A stretch of 10,699 bases of DNA from assembly GCA_903939555.1 (NCBI GenBank), contig CAJAHV010000072.1:1-10699 (forward strand). Direction: 5' to 3'. Position 1 is the first letter of the stretch. Every line of letters begins with the position of its first letter. Below, one piece after another: positions 1 through 6,807 of this stretch. The stretch is from an uncultured Alphaproteobacteria bacterium. Lineage in GTDB: Bacteria; Pseudomonadota; Alphaproteobacteria; Sphingomonadales; Sphingomonadaceae. The translations under genes and the position numbers were made by a program. The notes under the pieces were generated by a model. It did not search any database. It had not been told where the DNA came from and worked only from the letters and a program-made list of their open reading frames with translations.

Positions 1-1662
1 CAGCAGCCCCGAAAGGCGGAAGCGACGCGGCGCCAGCATGTCTGCTGCCGCAAATTGCACCAGTTCATCGCCAATCAGCGCCAGATTGGCACCGGCAAGA
101 ACGGCAGCCTCGCTTGCCGGCTGCAACCACATGGCGTCGGACAGGAGTTCGACATCGACCGACGAGAAGCGATCCCAGCCAGCAATACAGCCTGGCGGCA
201 GGTCGCTCGCAGCAACGCCTTGCACGCCGCCACCAATCATGCCGGCGGCCTGGTAGCTAAAACCGCCATCGCGGCTGATCGCAAGCGGCGCCCGGCGCCA
301 GCCCGGTGCGGCACCAGCAGCCGCCAACCACAGCCGGGGCAACGCGGGCGCCTCCCCCGGGAGGGGCGGCAGGTCGAGGCAAAGCACTTCGGTCGCGCCC
401 GCCGGCTGACTGGCAAAGGCCAGCGCCCGCCCGCCATCGGCCGGCTGCTCTGGCGCAAACCCGATAGCGGCACGCTCAAGCTCCAAATGTACCACAAAGG
501 CTTCGAAACGAGTGGCGCGCACCCGCCAAAGCCGGTCTTCATCGGCAAATCGCACCTGCATCCCGGGCCGGATACCGACGTGACGCCACGGCAGCCGGGC
601 ACTGGTCTGCAGCCGGACAGCCTCGGCGCGTGCCAGCAGCACGGTCGCCAACCGCTTCGCGAGCGTCGCCGGCATGGCGCTGGCGATGACATGCTGCACA
701 AGCGCGCCCGGCGATCCGCTGCGGGCACGCTGCAAACCCGCCTGATAGGCCCGGTCACCATCAAAATAGCTCAACTCGACAACGGCCACCATTGTTTCGC
801 CACCTTGCCGCACAAAACGGTCGCGACCGGACGCGCAATCCTGGCTGCACGCGTGTCGGTCCGTCGGCGGTAGCTCGACATGGGCGTCGGTATCGCCGAC
901 CAGTTCCAGCCCGTCACCGCTGGCCACCGCGGCGCCGGCGATCGCCACAAGTGGTGCAATGTTGTCAGCGACACTCCCGGTACGGGCCGCAACATGGCCA
1001 GAGATTGCCGGAAAGCGCCCGCTGACAACGGCAAGCGCTCCGTTTTCGCCCCTCGACAGTCGCCGCAGCGCCGCACCCATGTCGAGCCCATCATCACCGC
1101 CGGCAATGATCTCGAAGGTAAGGTTGGGGATCCGGTTGCCGAACTCAGCCAGCGGGAGATCCTCGAACACGACATAAGCAATGCCGCGATAGGCTGGAGC
1201 CGATTTGCCACCCTCTGCTGAGGCGATCAGGGGATCAACCGCCTGTGTCTCGCTACCCGGATAAAGCCGCATTGTAACGGGGCTGGCGAAAGTGCCGGCA
1301 TTGCTGCGGATCTCGGTGCCGTCGGCCCAGACGCGACCGATGGCGGTGATCGGCCCGGCTACCAGTGCAACCGCGAAAGACGCCCTGTAAGCATAGCCGG
1401 TGCCGCCACCCTTGCCGCCGCCGGCGGTTTCGATGATGCCACTTGACCAGACCAGATTGCCGGCGACCCGCATGCGGCCGACGACGACCGGGATCGGCTC
1501 GCCATAGGCAGCGCTCTGCACCTCGAGATTGCCGACCCGGCCACCGTTGCCGGTGCCGCCCGCCAGGCTGCGATCGAGCAGCCCGCCGGCGATGCTGCCG
1601 AGCAGGCCACCGATTGGCCCGCCGAAGACACGGCCAATGCTGCCAAAAACCAGGGTCGCCAT
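1..1662 (-). CDS. Large tail-tip protein, GTA g15 (megatron)-like, partial (C-terminus outside window)
   Basis: Central tip/host-recognition protein of GTA-like tails. Starts at ATG 1662, 2 nt after the g14 stop, with GGGAG 10 nt upstream; 554 codons are open to the left edge with no stop. N-terminal MATLVFGSIGRVFGGPIGGL and the glycine-rich helix-like start, VVVGRMRVAGNLVW (~59-72), and AYRGIAYVVFEDLPLAEFGN (~156-175) with RIPNLTFEI are the conserved front of g15/phage tail-3 proteins. VVELSYFDGDRAYQAG (~294-309) opens the following domain. Between ~195 and ~290 only about 95 residues are present, with no room for the ~300-residue TIM-barrel domain seen in Rhodobacter capsulatus g15. Two cysteines (CSQDC, 272 and 276) lie in that segment. 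Confidence 0.85.
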   Translation of the reverse strand, partial: MATLVFGSIGRVFGGPIGGLLGSIAGGLLDRSLAGGTGNGGRVGNLEVQSAAYGEPIPVVVGRMRVAGNLVWSSGIIETAGGGKGGGTGYAYRASFAVALVAGPITAIGRVWADGTEIRSNAGTFASPVTMRLYPGSETQAVDPLIASAEGGKSAPAYRGIAYVVFEDLPLAEFGNRIPNLTFEIIAGGDDGLDMGAALRRLSRGENGALAVVSGRFPAISGHVAARTGSVADNIAPLVAIAGAAVASGDGLELVGDTDAHVELPPTDRHACSQDCASGRDRFVRQGGETMVAVVELSYFDGDRAYQAGLQRARSGSPGALVQHVIASAMPATLAKRLATVLLARAEAVRLQTSARLPWRHVGIRPGMQVRFADEDRLWRVRATRFEAFVVHLELERAAIGFAPEQPADGGRALAFASQPAGATEVLCLDLPPLPGEAPALPRLWLAAAGAAPGWRRAPLAISRDGGFSYQAAGMIGGGVQGVAASDLPPGCIAGWDRFSSVDVELLSDAMWLQPASEAAVLAGANLALIGDELVQFAAADMLAPRRFRLSGLL

Positions 1663-1664
1663 TG

Positions 1665-2087
1665 TCAGCGCGCTCCCATGAAACGCCAGGCGGCGAGGCA
1701 GGGCCAGCCCGGATCGAGAGGCCCTTCGACGACGCGGCCAAGCCCTGCATGCGCCTGGACCACCCCGGCGGGCGTCATGATGGCGAGGTGCAACAAGCGC
1801 GGCGCCGGCGAAAGCACCAGAACATCGCCCGGCAACGGCAGCGCCACCCGCTGGCACCCGGCAAGGTGCAAGGCAGCATCGAGCAGCGCATGATGATCGC
1901 CGCCCAGCGCATAGACCGGCACCAGCCCGGCATCGACCGCCCCGGCAACCAGCACGAGGCCGACACAATCAAGGCCAAGCCCGGGCACACGGCCATGGGC
2001 GCGAAAGCGGGTGCCGAGGCAGGCGCGGGCCGCAGCGACAATCTCTGGCCAGTGGCGACCAGCCAGCGGCGCGTTTGCTTCGGTCAT
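1665..2087 (-). CDS. NlpC/P60 cell-wall peptidase (GTA g14), 140 aa
   Basis: Predicted peptidoglycan-cleaving cysteine peptidase of the tail tip, acting in the periplasm during DNA delivery. Catalytic pattern: LGLDCVGLV with Cys41, then LLHLAIMT with His100 and QAHAG with His113 as likely second and third site residues, all in NlpC/P60 spacing. GTRFRAHGR near the N-terminus and GDVLVL before the His block are family features. Length matches GTA g14. ATG 2087 is preferred because GGAG (2097-2100) lies 9 nt upstream; an in-frame TTG at 2093 has poorer spacing. It lies between hub g13 and the large tip protein g15, exactly as in GTAs. Confidence 0.9.
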   Translation of the reverse strand: MTEANAPLAGRHWPEIVAAARACLGTRFRAHGRVPGLGLDCVGLVLVAGAVDAGLVPVYALGGDHHALLDAALHLAGCQRVALPLPGDVLVLSPAPRLLHLAIMTPAGVVQAHAGLGRVVEGPLDPGWPCLAAWRFMGAR

Positions 2088-2105
2088 GATCAAATGCTCC
2101 AGGGA

Positions 2106-2948
2106 TCAGGCGGAGGCGAAACGGGTCAGCAGATCGTTGCCCGGGACATGCGGTTCGCCGCGAAAATTGGCAGCATTGTCGAAACGGTCGACACAGGTGG
2201 CAAAGCGCTTGTCACAACCTTGCAAAAGTTCGACGAGGCTGCCGGCAGCCGCCGCCAGAGCGCTGTTACAAAGCAACTGGTCTCCGTTTACGGCCTGGAT
2301 ATGCGCTTCCAGTCCGCTAGCGGGGCCGGCGAGCACACGAATCCGGCCTTCGCGAAAGCTTTCGGCCGCCGCGGCACCGACATCGGCCAGCGTCACAGCG
2401 CGCCCTTCGATCGCCACGATGCGGGTCCGCAGCGTTCGTCCGCGCAAATCGACCCGGCAACGCCGGTCCCCCAGTTCGGCCCGGCATTCGGGGGAGCAGC
2501 TTTCCACCAATGTCGCCGCGAGCGCCGCCGTCTGACCGCGCAGGCCGACAGTAAAACCCGCATCGGGGCCGCTGCCGGCCTCGACATTGCCGAGAGTGCC
2601 GCGCGCGAGCAATTGTTGCGCGGCATCCGGTGCCTGCCAGTCCACCATGAAGATCCGCACCGCGGCGCCGTCGAAGCGGCCCTCGACCAGATCGACAGCG
2701 CGGATCGCATCGGCGCTGAGCGCGCCCGCGACATCCATCACATCGACATCGAGCCCGTCGCTGGCGACCACCGCCGAGGGTAAAATCCCCGGCGCACTTT
2801 CATAATCCAGCCCCATGACGCGCAGCGTCCGGTCGTGGGTGGTGAAACCCAGTGCGACGCCATCACGGCGAATGATCTGCCAGCAGATGGCCAGCGACGT
2901 CAATTCTGCGGCCAGCCGGTCACCAAGTTCGGGATATACGATCGCCAT
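2106..2948 (-). CDS. Baseplate hub protein, DUF2163 (GTA g13), 280 aa
   Basis: Tail-tip hub of GTA-like particles. ATG 2948 starts 4 nt after the previous stop, with GAGG 9-12 nt upstream; longer in-frame extension would lie over the g12 gene and is rejected. Typical DUF2163 (TIGR02218/BR0599) features: TSLAICWQIIRRDGVALGFTTHD (~17-39, in parts LAICWQI and GFTTHDR), GLDYESAPG, VEAGSGPDAGF, then a C-terminal domain with CSPECRAELGDRRC (Cys151, 155, 164) and GCDKRFATC (Cys245, 252) followed by NFRGEPHVPG. These cysteines fit the metal or iron-sulfur site known for the GTA hub protein; ligand identity cannot be read from sequence. Length is usual for the family. The next gene starts 18 nt downstream. 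Confidence 0.9.
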   Translation of the reverse strand: MAIVYPELGDRLAAELTSLAICWQIIRRDGVALGFTTHDRTLRVMGLDYESAPGILPSAVVASDGLDVDVMDVAGALSADAIRAVDLVEGRFDGAAVRIFMVDWQAPDAAQQLLARGTLGNVEAGSGPDAGFTVGLRGQTAALAATLVESCSPECRAELGDRRCRVDLRGRTLRTRIVAIEGRAVTLADVGAAAAESFREGRIRVLAGPASGLEAHIQAVNGDQLLCNSALAAAAGSLVELLQGCDKRFATCVDRFDNAANFRGEPHVPGNDLLTRFASA

Positions 2949-2952
2949 CGCC

Positions 2953-5292
2953 TCAATCCTCACGCAATTCGACGAGCGGGACGCTGGGCAATTCACCCGA
3001 CCGCCACCCGGCAATCGACACATCGATACGGTCGCTGGCAAAACGCACCGGCACGTCAAAGGCGAAACCGGCACTGACCTGCGCGCCGGGCCGCAGCGCC
3101 TCGTCGAAATCGACGTGGCCACCGGCACCAAGGCGCCAGCCACTGCTGCGTTCGATGCCATCAATGGCGATGCGAACGGTGCCGACGACGGGACGTGTGA
3201 TACGGCGACGTTGCGGATCGGCACCCTCGCCATAAAACTTGACCAGCGCAAACCGCGTCAAGCCACCGTTCCCGGTACCAATCGGCTGGTCGGTCGGCGT
3301 GACAGGGCCGCCCAACGCAGCCGAGCTGTTATCGAGCGGATCGTTGAAACGAAAACCATGCGCTTGACCGCGCCGCGCCCGGAAAAAGTCGATCAGTGTG
3401 CCGAGATCGGTTTCGGAACGCAGGCCGAGCCCGGCATCATAATTGAGCCGGGCATCGCTCCACTGGCTGTTGCGCTGTTCATGGCCGGAGCCGGTGACAA
3501 CCACCTGTGTTGAAAAGGCCGGGCCTCCGGCGGCGCCATAGCCCAGCTGCAACGGAAACAGCACGTCATGAAAGGCGGTCACAACTTCATCTCCTTCTTC
3601 ATCGAGCGCAAATACGGTGAAGCCGTCGCGTGCCACCTGAGGCCAAGCCCAGACAAAGGTATCGGCGATGCCACGGGCCAGCGCCGCAGCGGCCGCGCCG
3701 GCAATCGGCCGCCAGTCGGTCGGGCGGGTGGCAAAGCCCGCAAAATAATGCTGGCGCTCTAGGGGGTAGCCAAGCCTGTCTGCAATTGTGGCGCGCGCGC
3801 GCGCCTGGCCGCCGAAATCATCGAGTGTAACAAAATCATAGTCTTCGAGCTGAAGCACATCGAAGGCCGGATGCGCCCAGGCGAGCGGTAGATTGGCACG
3901 GATCAGTTCGGGCGCGGCACTGTTGAGCACTTGCGGCGCATAGAACAGCAGCAGCGTTTCAACCGCCGGGACGGCCACGCGCACAGCATCGCGCAGCGCC
4001 AGCGTCGCGCGGCCGAGCAGGCCGCCGCACCAATCGAGCCAAGCCCGCGCCCCGGCATCGGCCGGATGGCGGATATCGCCGATGACCGGCGCCGACAGCC
4101 CGGTTTCGGCATCGTGCAGCGCCAGCGTTGCCGCATCATAAAGGCACGGCTGCCAATCCGGCCCGACCCACCACCAGGGCTCGCCGGTCTGGAAACGCGG
4201 CGCTGCCCCGGCGGCAACCGCCATTTCGGTGAAAACCACCGCCACTGCCTGCAACCAGGCCATTGCCCCCGCATGCGCTGGCGACAACAGGGTCGATGGC
4301 AGCAGATAGCCAGTCGTCGCGCGGCGGCCATCAGCCGCACGCTGCGCCCAGCCAGCGGGACAATATTGGTCGAGCAGTTCGAACGACAGCGACACGATGG
4401 GTTGCAGGTCAAGCGCCACGGCGCGAGCAAAGAAATCGCGATGCCAGGCCAGCGCCGGGCCACACACCGGCACGGCGGGATCTGCCAGATAGGCCCCGGC
4501 TGCCGCATCCCAGCACAGGCCGGGAAAATGGCTCATCCCGACATACTGGACCAGCGATCCGCGGTAGCCGAGCGCGAAGATCGCTTCGACCAACCGCTCC
4601 GGCGTCTGGTTATAGCTGTCGTCATAGCCCCCGGTCATGCGCAGCGGGTGCGGCGGCACAAAGGCATCGCCAATGCGCAGCATCGACCCCGGCCCGTCGC
4701 ACCTGATCGCCTCCAACCGCACCTGCGCTGCCGCCGGGGCCGGCAGCGGCGTCGCGCTTCCGTCATGACCGGGCGGCACCAGCGACAGGAACATGCGGTC
4801 GATATCGCCGGCGAACACCCGGTCGGCTTCCGCCGGCAACAGGAATCCGCCGTCGAGCCTGTCGAAATCGAGCACGACTAAGGCGTCGTCGCCGCTGCCT
4901 TCGGCATAATGCCACAAGCGCACATACCAGATGCGCGGCACACCCTGGGCGTCACGGCCTTCGATCGTCAGCACCGGGCCATTAACAGCGTCGAGCGGCT
5001 GCACCGCGCCGCTCGAGCGCCAACGGAACGCCAGCGTCGTGCCACGGTAATCGCGGTCGGTCGCCAGCGCCAACAAGGGGTGGCTCCAGCGATCGGCCGA
5101 TTCCCAGATCAACCCGGCAAGATCGGCCCGGGTCAGAAAGGCAAGGTCAACGACCAGCGTATCGGCGCCTTCAGTGGTCACCGCCGCCATCATCGGACGC
5201 GGAAAATCGACCGTCCAATAGCGCGGATCGAAACGCTTGCCCCAGCGCGTGCGCACCGGCGCATCGGGGCCGGCCAGCCAATGCCGGATCAT
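2953..5292 (-). CDS. Distal tail protein: glycoside-hydrolase-like barrel fused to DUF2460 (GTA g12), 779 aa
   Basis: Two-part tail-tip protein. Residues ~575-779 are a DUF2460 (GTA g12, TIGR02217-type) distal tail domain: GSGHEQRNSQWSDARLNYDA at ~601-620, the helix DLGTLIDFFRARRGQAHGF (~629-647), FRFNDPLD, and a late VDFD. That domain alone (~205 residues) equals the whole of ordinary GTA g12. The first ~570 residues are extra: ~1-210 look beta-rich (Trp-rich, LRADLAGLIWESADRW-like), and ~215-575 resemble a (beta/alpha)8 glycosidase with eight strand candidates, including TGEPWWW (Glu371), VLQLEDYD (Glu483/Asp484) and VWAWPQV (~547-553), positions where glycosidases keep acid and aromatic residues. 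Glycosidase activity is inference. Such an enzyme could open envelope polysaccharide during infection. Starts ATGA-coupled to the tape measure. Confidence 0.88.
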   Translation of the reverse strand: MIRHWLAGPDAPVRTRWGKRFDPRYWTVDFPRPMMAAVTTEGADTLVVDLAFLTRADLAGLIWESADRWSHPLLALATDRDYRGTTLAFRWRSSGAVQPLDAVNGPVLTIEGRDAQGVPRIWYVRLWHYAEGSGDDALVVLDFDRLDGGFLLPAEADRVFAGDIDRMFLSLVPPGHDGSATPLPAPAAAQVRLEAIRCDGPGSMLRIGDAFVPPHPLRMTGGYDDSYNQTPERLVEAIFALGYRGSLVQYVGMSHFPGLCWDAAAGAYLADPAVPVCGPALAWHRDFFARAVALDLQPIVSLSFELLDQYCPAGWAQRAADGRRATTGYLLPSTLLSPAHAGAMAWLQAVAVVFTEMAVAAGAAPRFQTGEPWWWVGPDWQPCLYDAATLALHDAETGLSAPVIGDIRHPADAGARAWLDWCGGLLGRATLALRDAVRVAVPAVETLLLFYAPQVLNSAAPELIRANLPLAWAHPAFDVLQLEDYDFVTLDDFGGQARARATIADRLGYPLERQHYFAGFATRPTDWRPIAGAAAAALARGIADTFVWAWPQVARDGFTVFALDEEGDEVVTAFHDVLFPLQLGYGAAGGPAFSTQVVVTGSGHEQRNSQWSDARLNYDAGLGLRSETDLGTLIDFFRARRGQAHGFRFNDPLDNSSAALGGPVTPTDQPIGTGNGGLTRFALVKFYGEGADPQRRRITRPVVGTVRIAIDGIERSSGWRLGAGGHVDFDEALRPGAQVSAGFAFDVPVRFASDRIDVSIAGWRSGELPSVPLVELRED

Positions 5293-5867
5293 GCCCCGGC
5301 CCTTTGCAAGGCCTGGCGCACGGCGCGTGCCACCTGTGTGCCGGTCTGCTGCATCAGCGCCGGGGTGGCATCGCGGGCGGCAGCGACATTGATCGTCACC
5401 AAAACCGTCCCGCCCCGGCCGCCGGCCATCGTCTCGACGCGCCCGGCCGCGGTCGGCACGAACAATTCGGGGCCACGCTCGCCGACCATATAGGCACTGC
5501 CCGATGTCACCGGGCCGCCGGTCGCACGCCCGGGCACGCCGCCGAACAGGCTGCCGATGCTGCTCGTCAATGCGCCCGCCAAGCTGCCGCTCCCGCCGAA
5601 AAGCGCGCCGATATCGGTGCGCAGCGCACCAGCAGCGATATCGGCAAGCGCCGACAGCGCCACCCGGCGCAGATCTTCAAAACCGAACTTACCGGTCACC
5701 GCAGCGCGGGCCAGCGCACGTTCGATACCGGAGCCGGCGCGGTCGACCCCCTGCGCCAACGGCCCGTCTAGCTCGCGCCGGATATCGCCAACCCCGGCCA
5801 TGAAGCCGGCTGTATCGGCGCGCACGCGGATCACCAGCGTGTCGAGCTCGGTCGCATCAGCCTGCAT
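5289..5867 (-). CDS. Short tape measure protein (GTA g11-like), 192 aa
   Basis: Sets tail length in siphovirus-like particles. Start ATG 5867 has AAGGAG at 5875-5880 with 7-nt spacing, inside the upstream gene, giving an 11-nt overlap. The N-terminal ~75 residues are helical (DTLVIRVRADTAGFMAGVGDIRREL). A Gly-rich hydrophobic stretch (~87-110, LFGGSGSLAGALTSSIGSLFGG) follows, then the motif ATGGPVTSGSAYMVGERGPE (~115-134) and LFVPTAAGRVE, the conserved C-terminal signature of short tape-measure proteins. At 192 residues it is close to the short GTA tape measure and far below typical phage sizes, implying a short tail. Its stop overlaps the next start (ATGA). Confidence 0.87.
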   Translation of the reverse strand: MQADATELDTLVIRVRADTAGFMAGVGDIRRELDGPLAQGVDRAGSGIERALARAAVTGKFGFEDLRRVALSALADIAAGALRTDIGALFGGSGSLAGALTSSIGSLFGGVPGRATGGPVTSGSAYMVGERGPELFVPTAAGRVETMAGGRGGTVLVTINVAAARDATPALMQQTGTQVARAVRQALQRAGA

Positions 5868-6054
5868 CTGGAAACTCCTTCATCAACCGGGCGAGCAGAT
5901 CGCCCGTCGCCGGCGCACCATCACCAGCGACATCGAGCCCCAGCGCGGTGCGCAGTTCGGCCGGCGTCGCCGCCCAAAATTCGGCCGGACGCCAGCCGAG
6001 CAGCGCCGCCGCCACCCGCGCCGCACGCCGCGCCGCGCCTGCAAATTCGCTCAT
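5857..6054 (-). CDS. Second small tail assembly chaperone, rcc01693-like (g10.1), 65 aa
   Basis: Small GTA-family protein encoded between the first chaperone and the tape measure. Diagnostic motif: LLGWRPAEFWAATPAELRTAL (in parts, LGWRPAEFW at ~19-27 and ATPAEL at ~29-34), which is the conserved core of rcc01693-like proteins. ATG 6054 overlaps the g10-like stop by ATGA; in-frame codons upstream of 6054 only reproduce the neighbour's region out of frame. Its last 11 bases overlap the tape-measure start. In long-tailed phages this position is often made by a ribosomal frameshift; here it is a separate, coupled gene. Confidence 0.82.
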   Translation of the reverse strand: MSEFAGAARRAARVAAALLGWRPAEFWAATPAELRTALGLDVAGDGAPATGDLLARLMKEFPDAG

Positions 6055-6359
6055 CGTCCGGCCAGCACCTGGCCGAGCAGCGCGCGCAGCGCCGGGGTGA
6101 CATTGGCTAGCCCCGCCGCCACCAGCCGTTCGCCCAGAACGGCGCGGTCGAGCCCCGCCGGCGGCACCAGGCAATGCCAGAACAGCGCGGTCATTTCGGT
6201 GAGTGTCATCCCGCCGGCGGCCGCGCGTTCGACAAGCGCAAACAACGGCCCCAGTTCGGCTTCGGCGGCAACCAGCGCGGCAAACCCCGGGCGCAGGCAA
6301 TAATTGTCATCGCCCAGCACAAGCGCGACTTCGCCGCGCACGGCATTGGCGATGGTCAT
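6051..6359 (-). CDS. Tail assembly chaperone, GTA g10 family, 102 aa
   Basis: GTA-type tail assembly chaperone (PF11836-like) that acts between the tube and tape-measure genes in siphovirus tail assembly. Signature pieces: NAVRGEVALVLGDDNYCLRPGFAAL (residues ~4-28, with RGE..L.L and CLRP.FAAL), E.ELG.LF.LVERAAAGG, and LGERLVAAGL near the end. Length is typical. Start ATG 6359 overlaps the tube-gene stop (ATGA), and its own stop overlaps the next start in the same way. Confidence 0.85.
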   Translation of the reverse strand: MTIANAVRGEVALVLGDDNYCLRPGFAALVAAEAELGPLFALVERAAAGGMTLTEMTALFWHCLVPPAGLDRAVLGERLVAAGLANVTPALRALLGQVLAGR

Positions 6360-6763
6360 GCCGTCACCACCGCGCCCGAGCTTTCGAGCGCCAGCGTGTA
6401 GGTGCGTTCACCATTGAAATCACCGGCATAATCGAGCCGGGTGATCAGGAACTTGGCTGTCACCGTGTCGCCGCTTTCAAAACTGATGCGGTAATCGTCG
6501 ATCACCCCGCCGAGCGCATTGGCCTTGACGCGGCTTTCCGCCGCCGAGCCGGTGAACACGCCGGAACCGCTCAGCGAAACCGAACGCACCCCGGCCCCCG
6601 ACAACAGCTCGCGCCAGCCGCCCGAACCCTGGTTGGTGACCACCACGGTCTCGGCATTGATGCTCATCTGGGTGGTGCGCAGTCCGGCGACAGTGGTGAA
6701 CTGCGGCGGGGTTGCGCCATCGCCGACCTTCAGCAGGAAAGCGCTGCCTTTTTCCATTGCCAT
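6356..6763 (-). CDS. Major tail (tube) protein, TP901-1/GTA g9-like, 135 aa
   Basis: Subunit that polymerises into the tail tube. The N-terminus (GSAFLLKVGDG, then FTTVAGLRTTQMSIN) and the central VTNQGSGGWRELLSGAGVRSVSLSGSGVF (given in parts: TNQGSGGWREL at ~43-53, SVSLSGSGVF at ~60-70) are hallmarks of the TP901-1-type major tail protein family. The end, TYTLALESSGAVV, is also characteristic. Length is essentially that of the Rhodobacter capsulatus GTA tube protein. The start is supported by AAGGA 7 nt upstream. Unlike its neighbours it is not overlapped by the upstream gene, which is separated from it by a terminator, fitting separate control of an abundant protein. The stop overlaps the next start as ATGA. 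Confidence 0.92.
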   Translation of the reverse strand: MAMEKGSAFLLKVGDGATPPQFTTVAGLRTTQMSINAETVVVTNQGSGGWRELLSGAGVRSVSLSGSGVFTGSAAESRVKANALGGVIDDYRISFESGDTVTAKFLITRLDYAGDFNGERTYTLALESSGAVVTA

Positions 6764-6770
6764 ATCTTTG

Positions 6771-6775
6771 TCCTT
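6771..6775 (-). promoter_or_regulatory. Ribosome binding site of the major tail protein gene
   Basis: AAGGA lies 7 nt upstream of ATG 6763. This favours 6763 over the in-frame ATG two codons later (6757). It lies just downstream of the terminator T-tract, so translation of this gene does not depend on coupling to the preceding gene. Confidence 0.7.
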
Positions 6776-6780
6776 TCACG

Positions 6781-6803
6781 AAAAAAACCTGCACGACGGC
6801 AGG
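6781..6803 (-). terminator. Intrinsic terminator between tail-terminator and major-tail genes
   Basis: On the minus strand the sequence reads CCTGC-CGTCGT-GCAGG followed directly by seven T residues: a perfect 5-bp GC-rich stem, six-base loop and T-tract, the standard Rho-independent terminator form. It occupies most of the 44-nt gap between the g8-like stop (6808) and the g9-like start (6763). The T-tract ends before the ribosome binding site AAGGA at 6771-6775. It would end or attenuate transcription coming from the head-neck genes just before the abundant tail-tube gene. Confidence 0.75.
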
Positions 6804-6807
6804 CCGT

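Noticed and set aside
1..1750. Apparent break-up of the g15 region into several short minus-strand frames (237-764, 771-1211, 1253-1750), suggesting a pseudogene
   Set aside because: Reading the frame from ATG 1662 codon by codon shows 554 uninterrupted codons to the left edge with family motifs throughout. The short frames are in other phases.
1443..2783. 446-codon plus-strand open frame
   Set aside because: It lies antisense to g13, g14 and g15, which have clear family motifs. Its product is Arg/Gln/His-rich with no recognisable domain, as expected from antisense frames in GC-rich DNA.
2949..3251. 101-residue N-terminal extension of the DUF2163 gene
   Set aside because: It would overlap the well-supported DUF2460 domain of g12. 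The family start motif begins at ATG 2948, which has a GAGG site and follows the g12 stop by 4 nt.
6040..6070. Possible programmed frameshift joining the two tail assembly chaperones
   Set aside because: No slippery heptamer is visible at the junction. The second gene has its own ATG in an ATGA overlap, so coupled re-initiation explains it.
5857..6300. 147-codon frame containing the g10.1 gene
   Set aside because: Only the last 65 codons match the rcc01693-like family; the upstream part overlaps g10 in another frame and is Arg-rich without signature.
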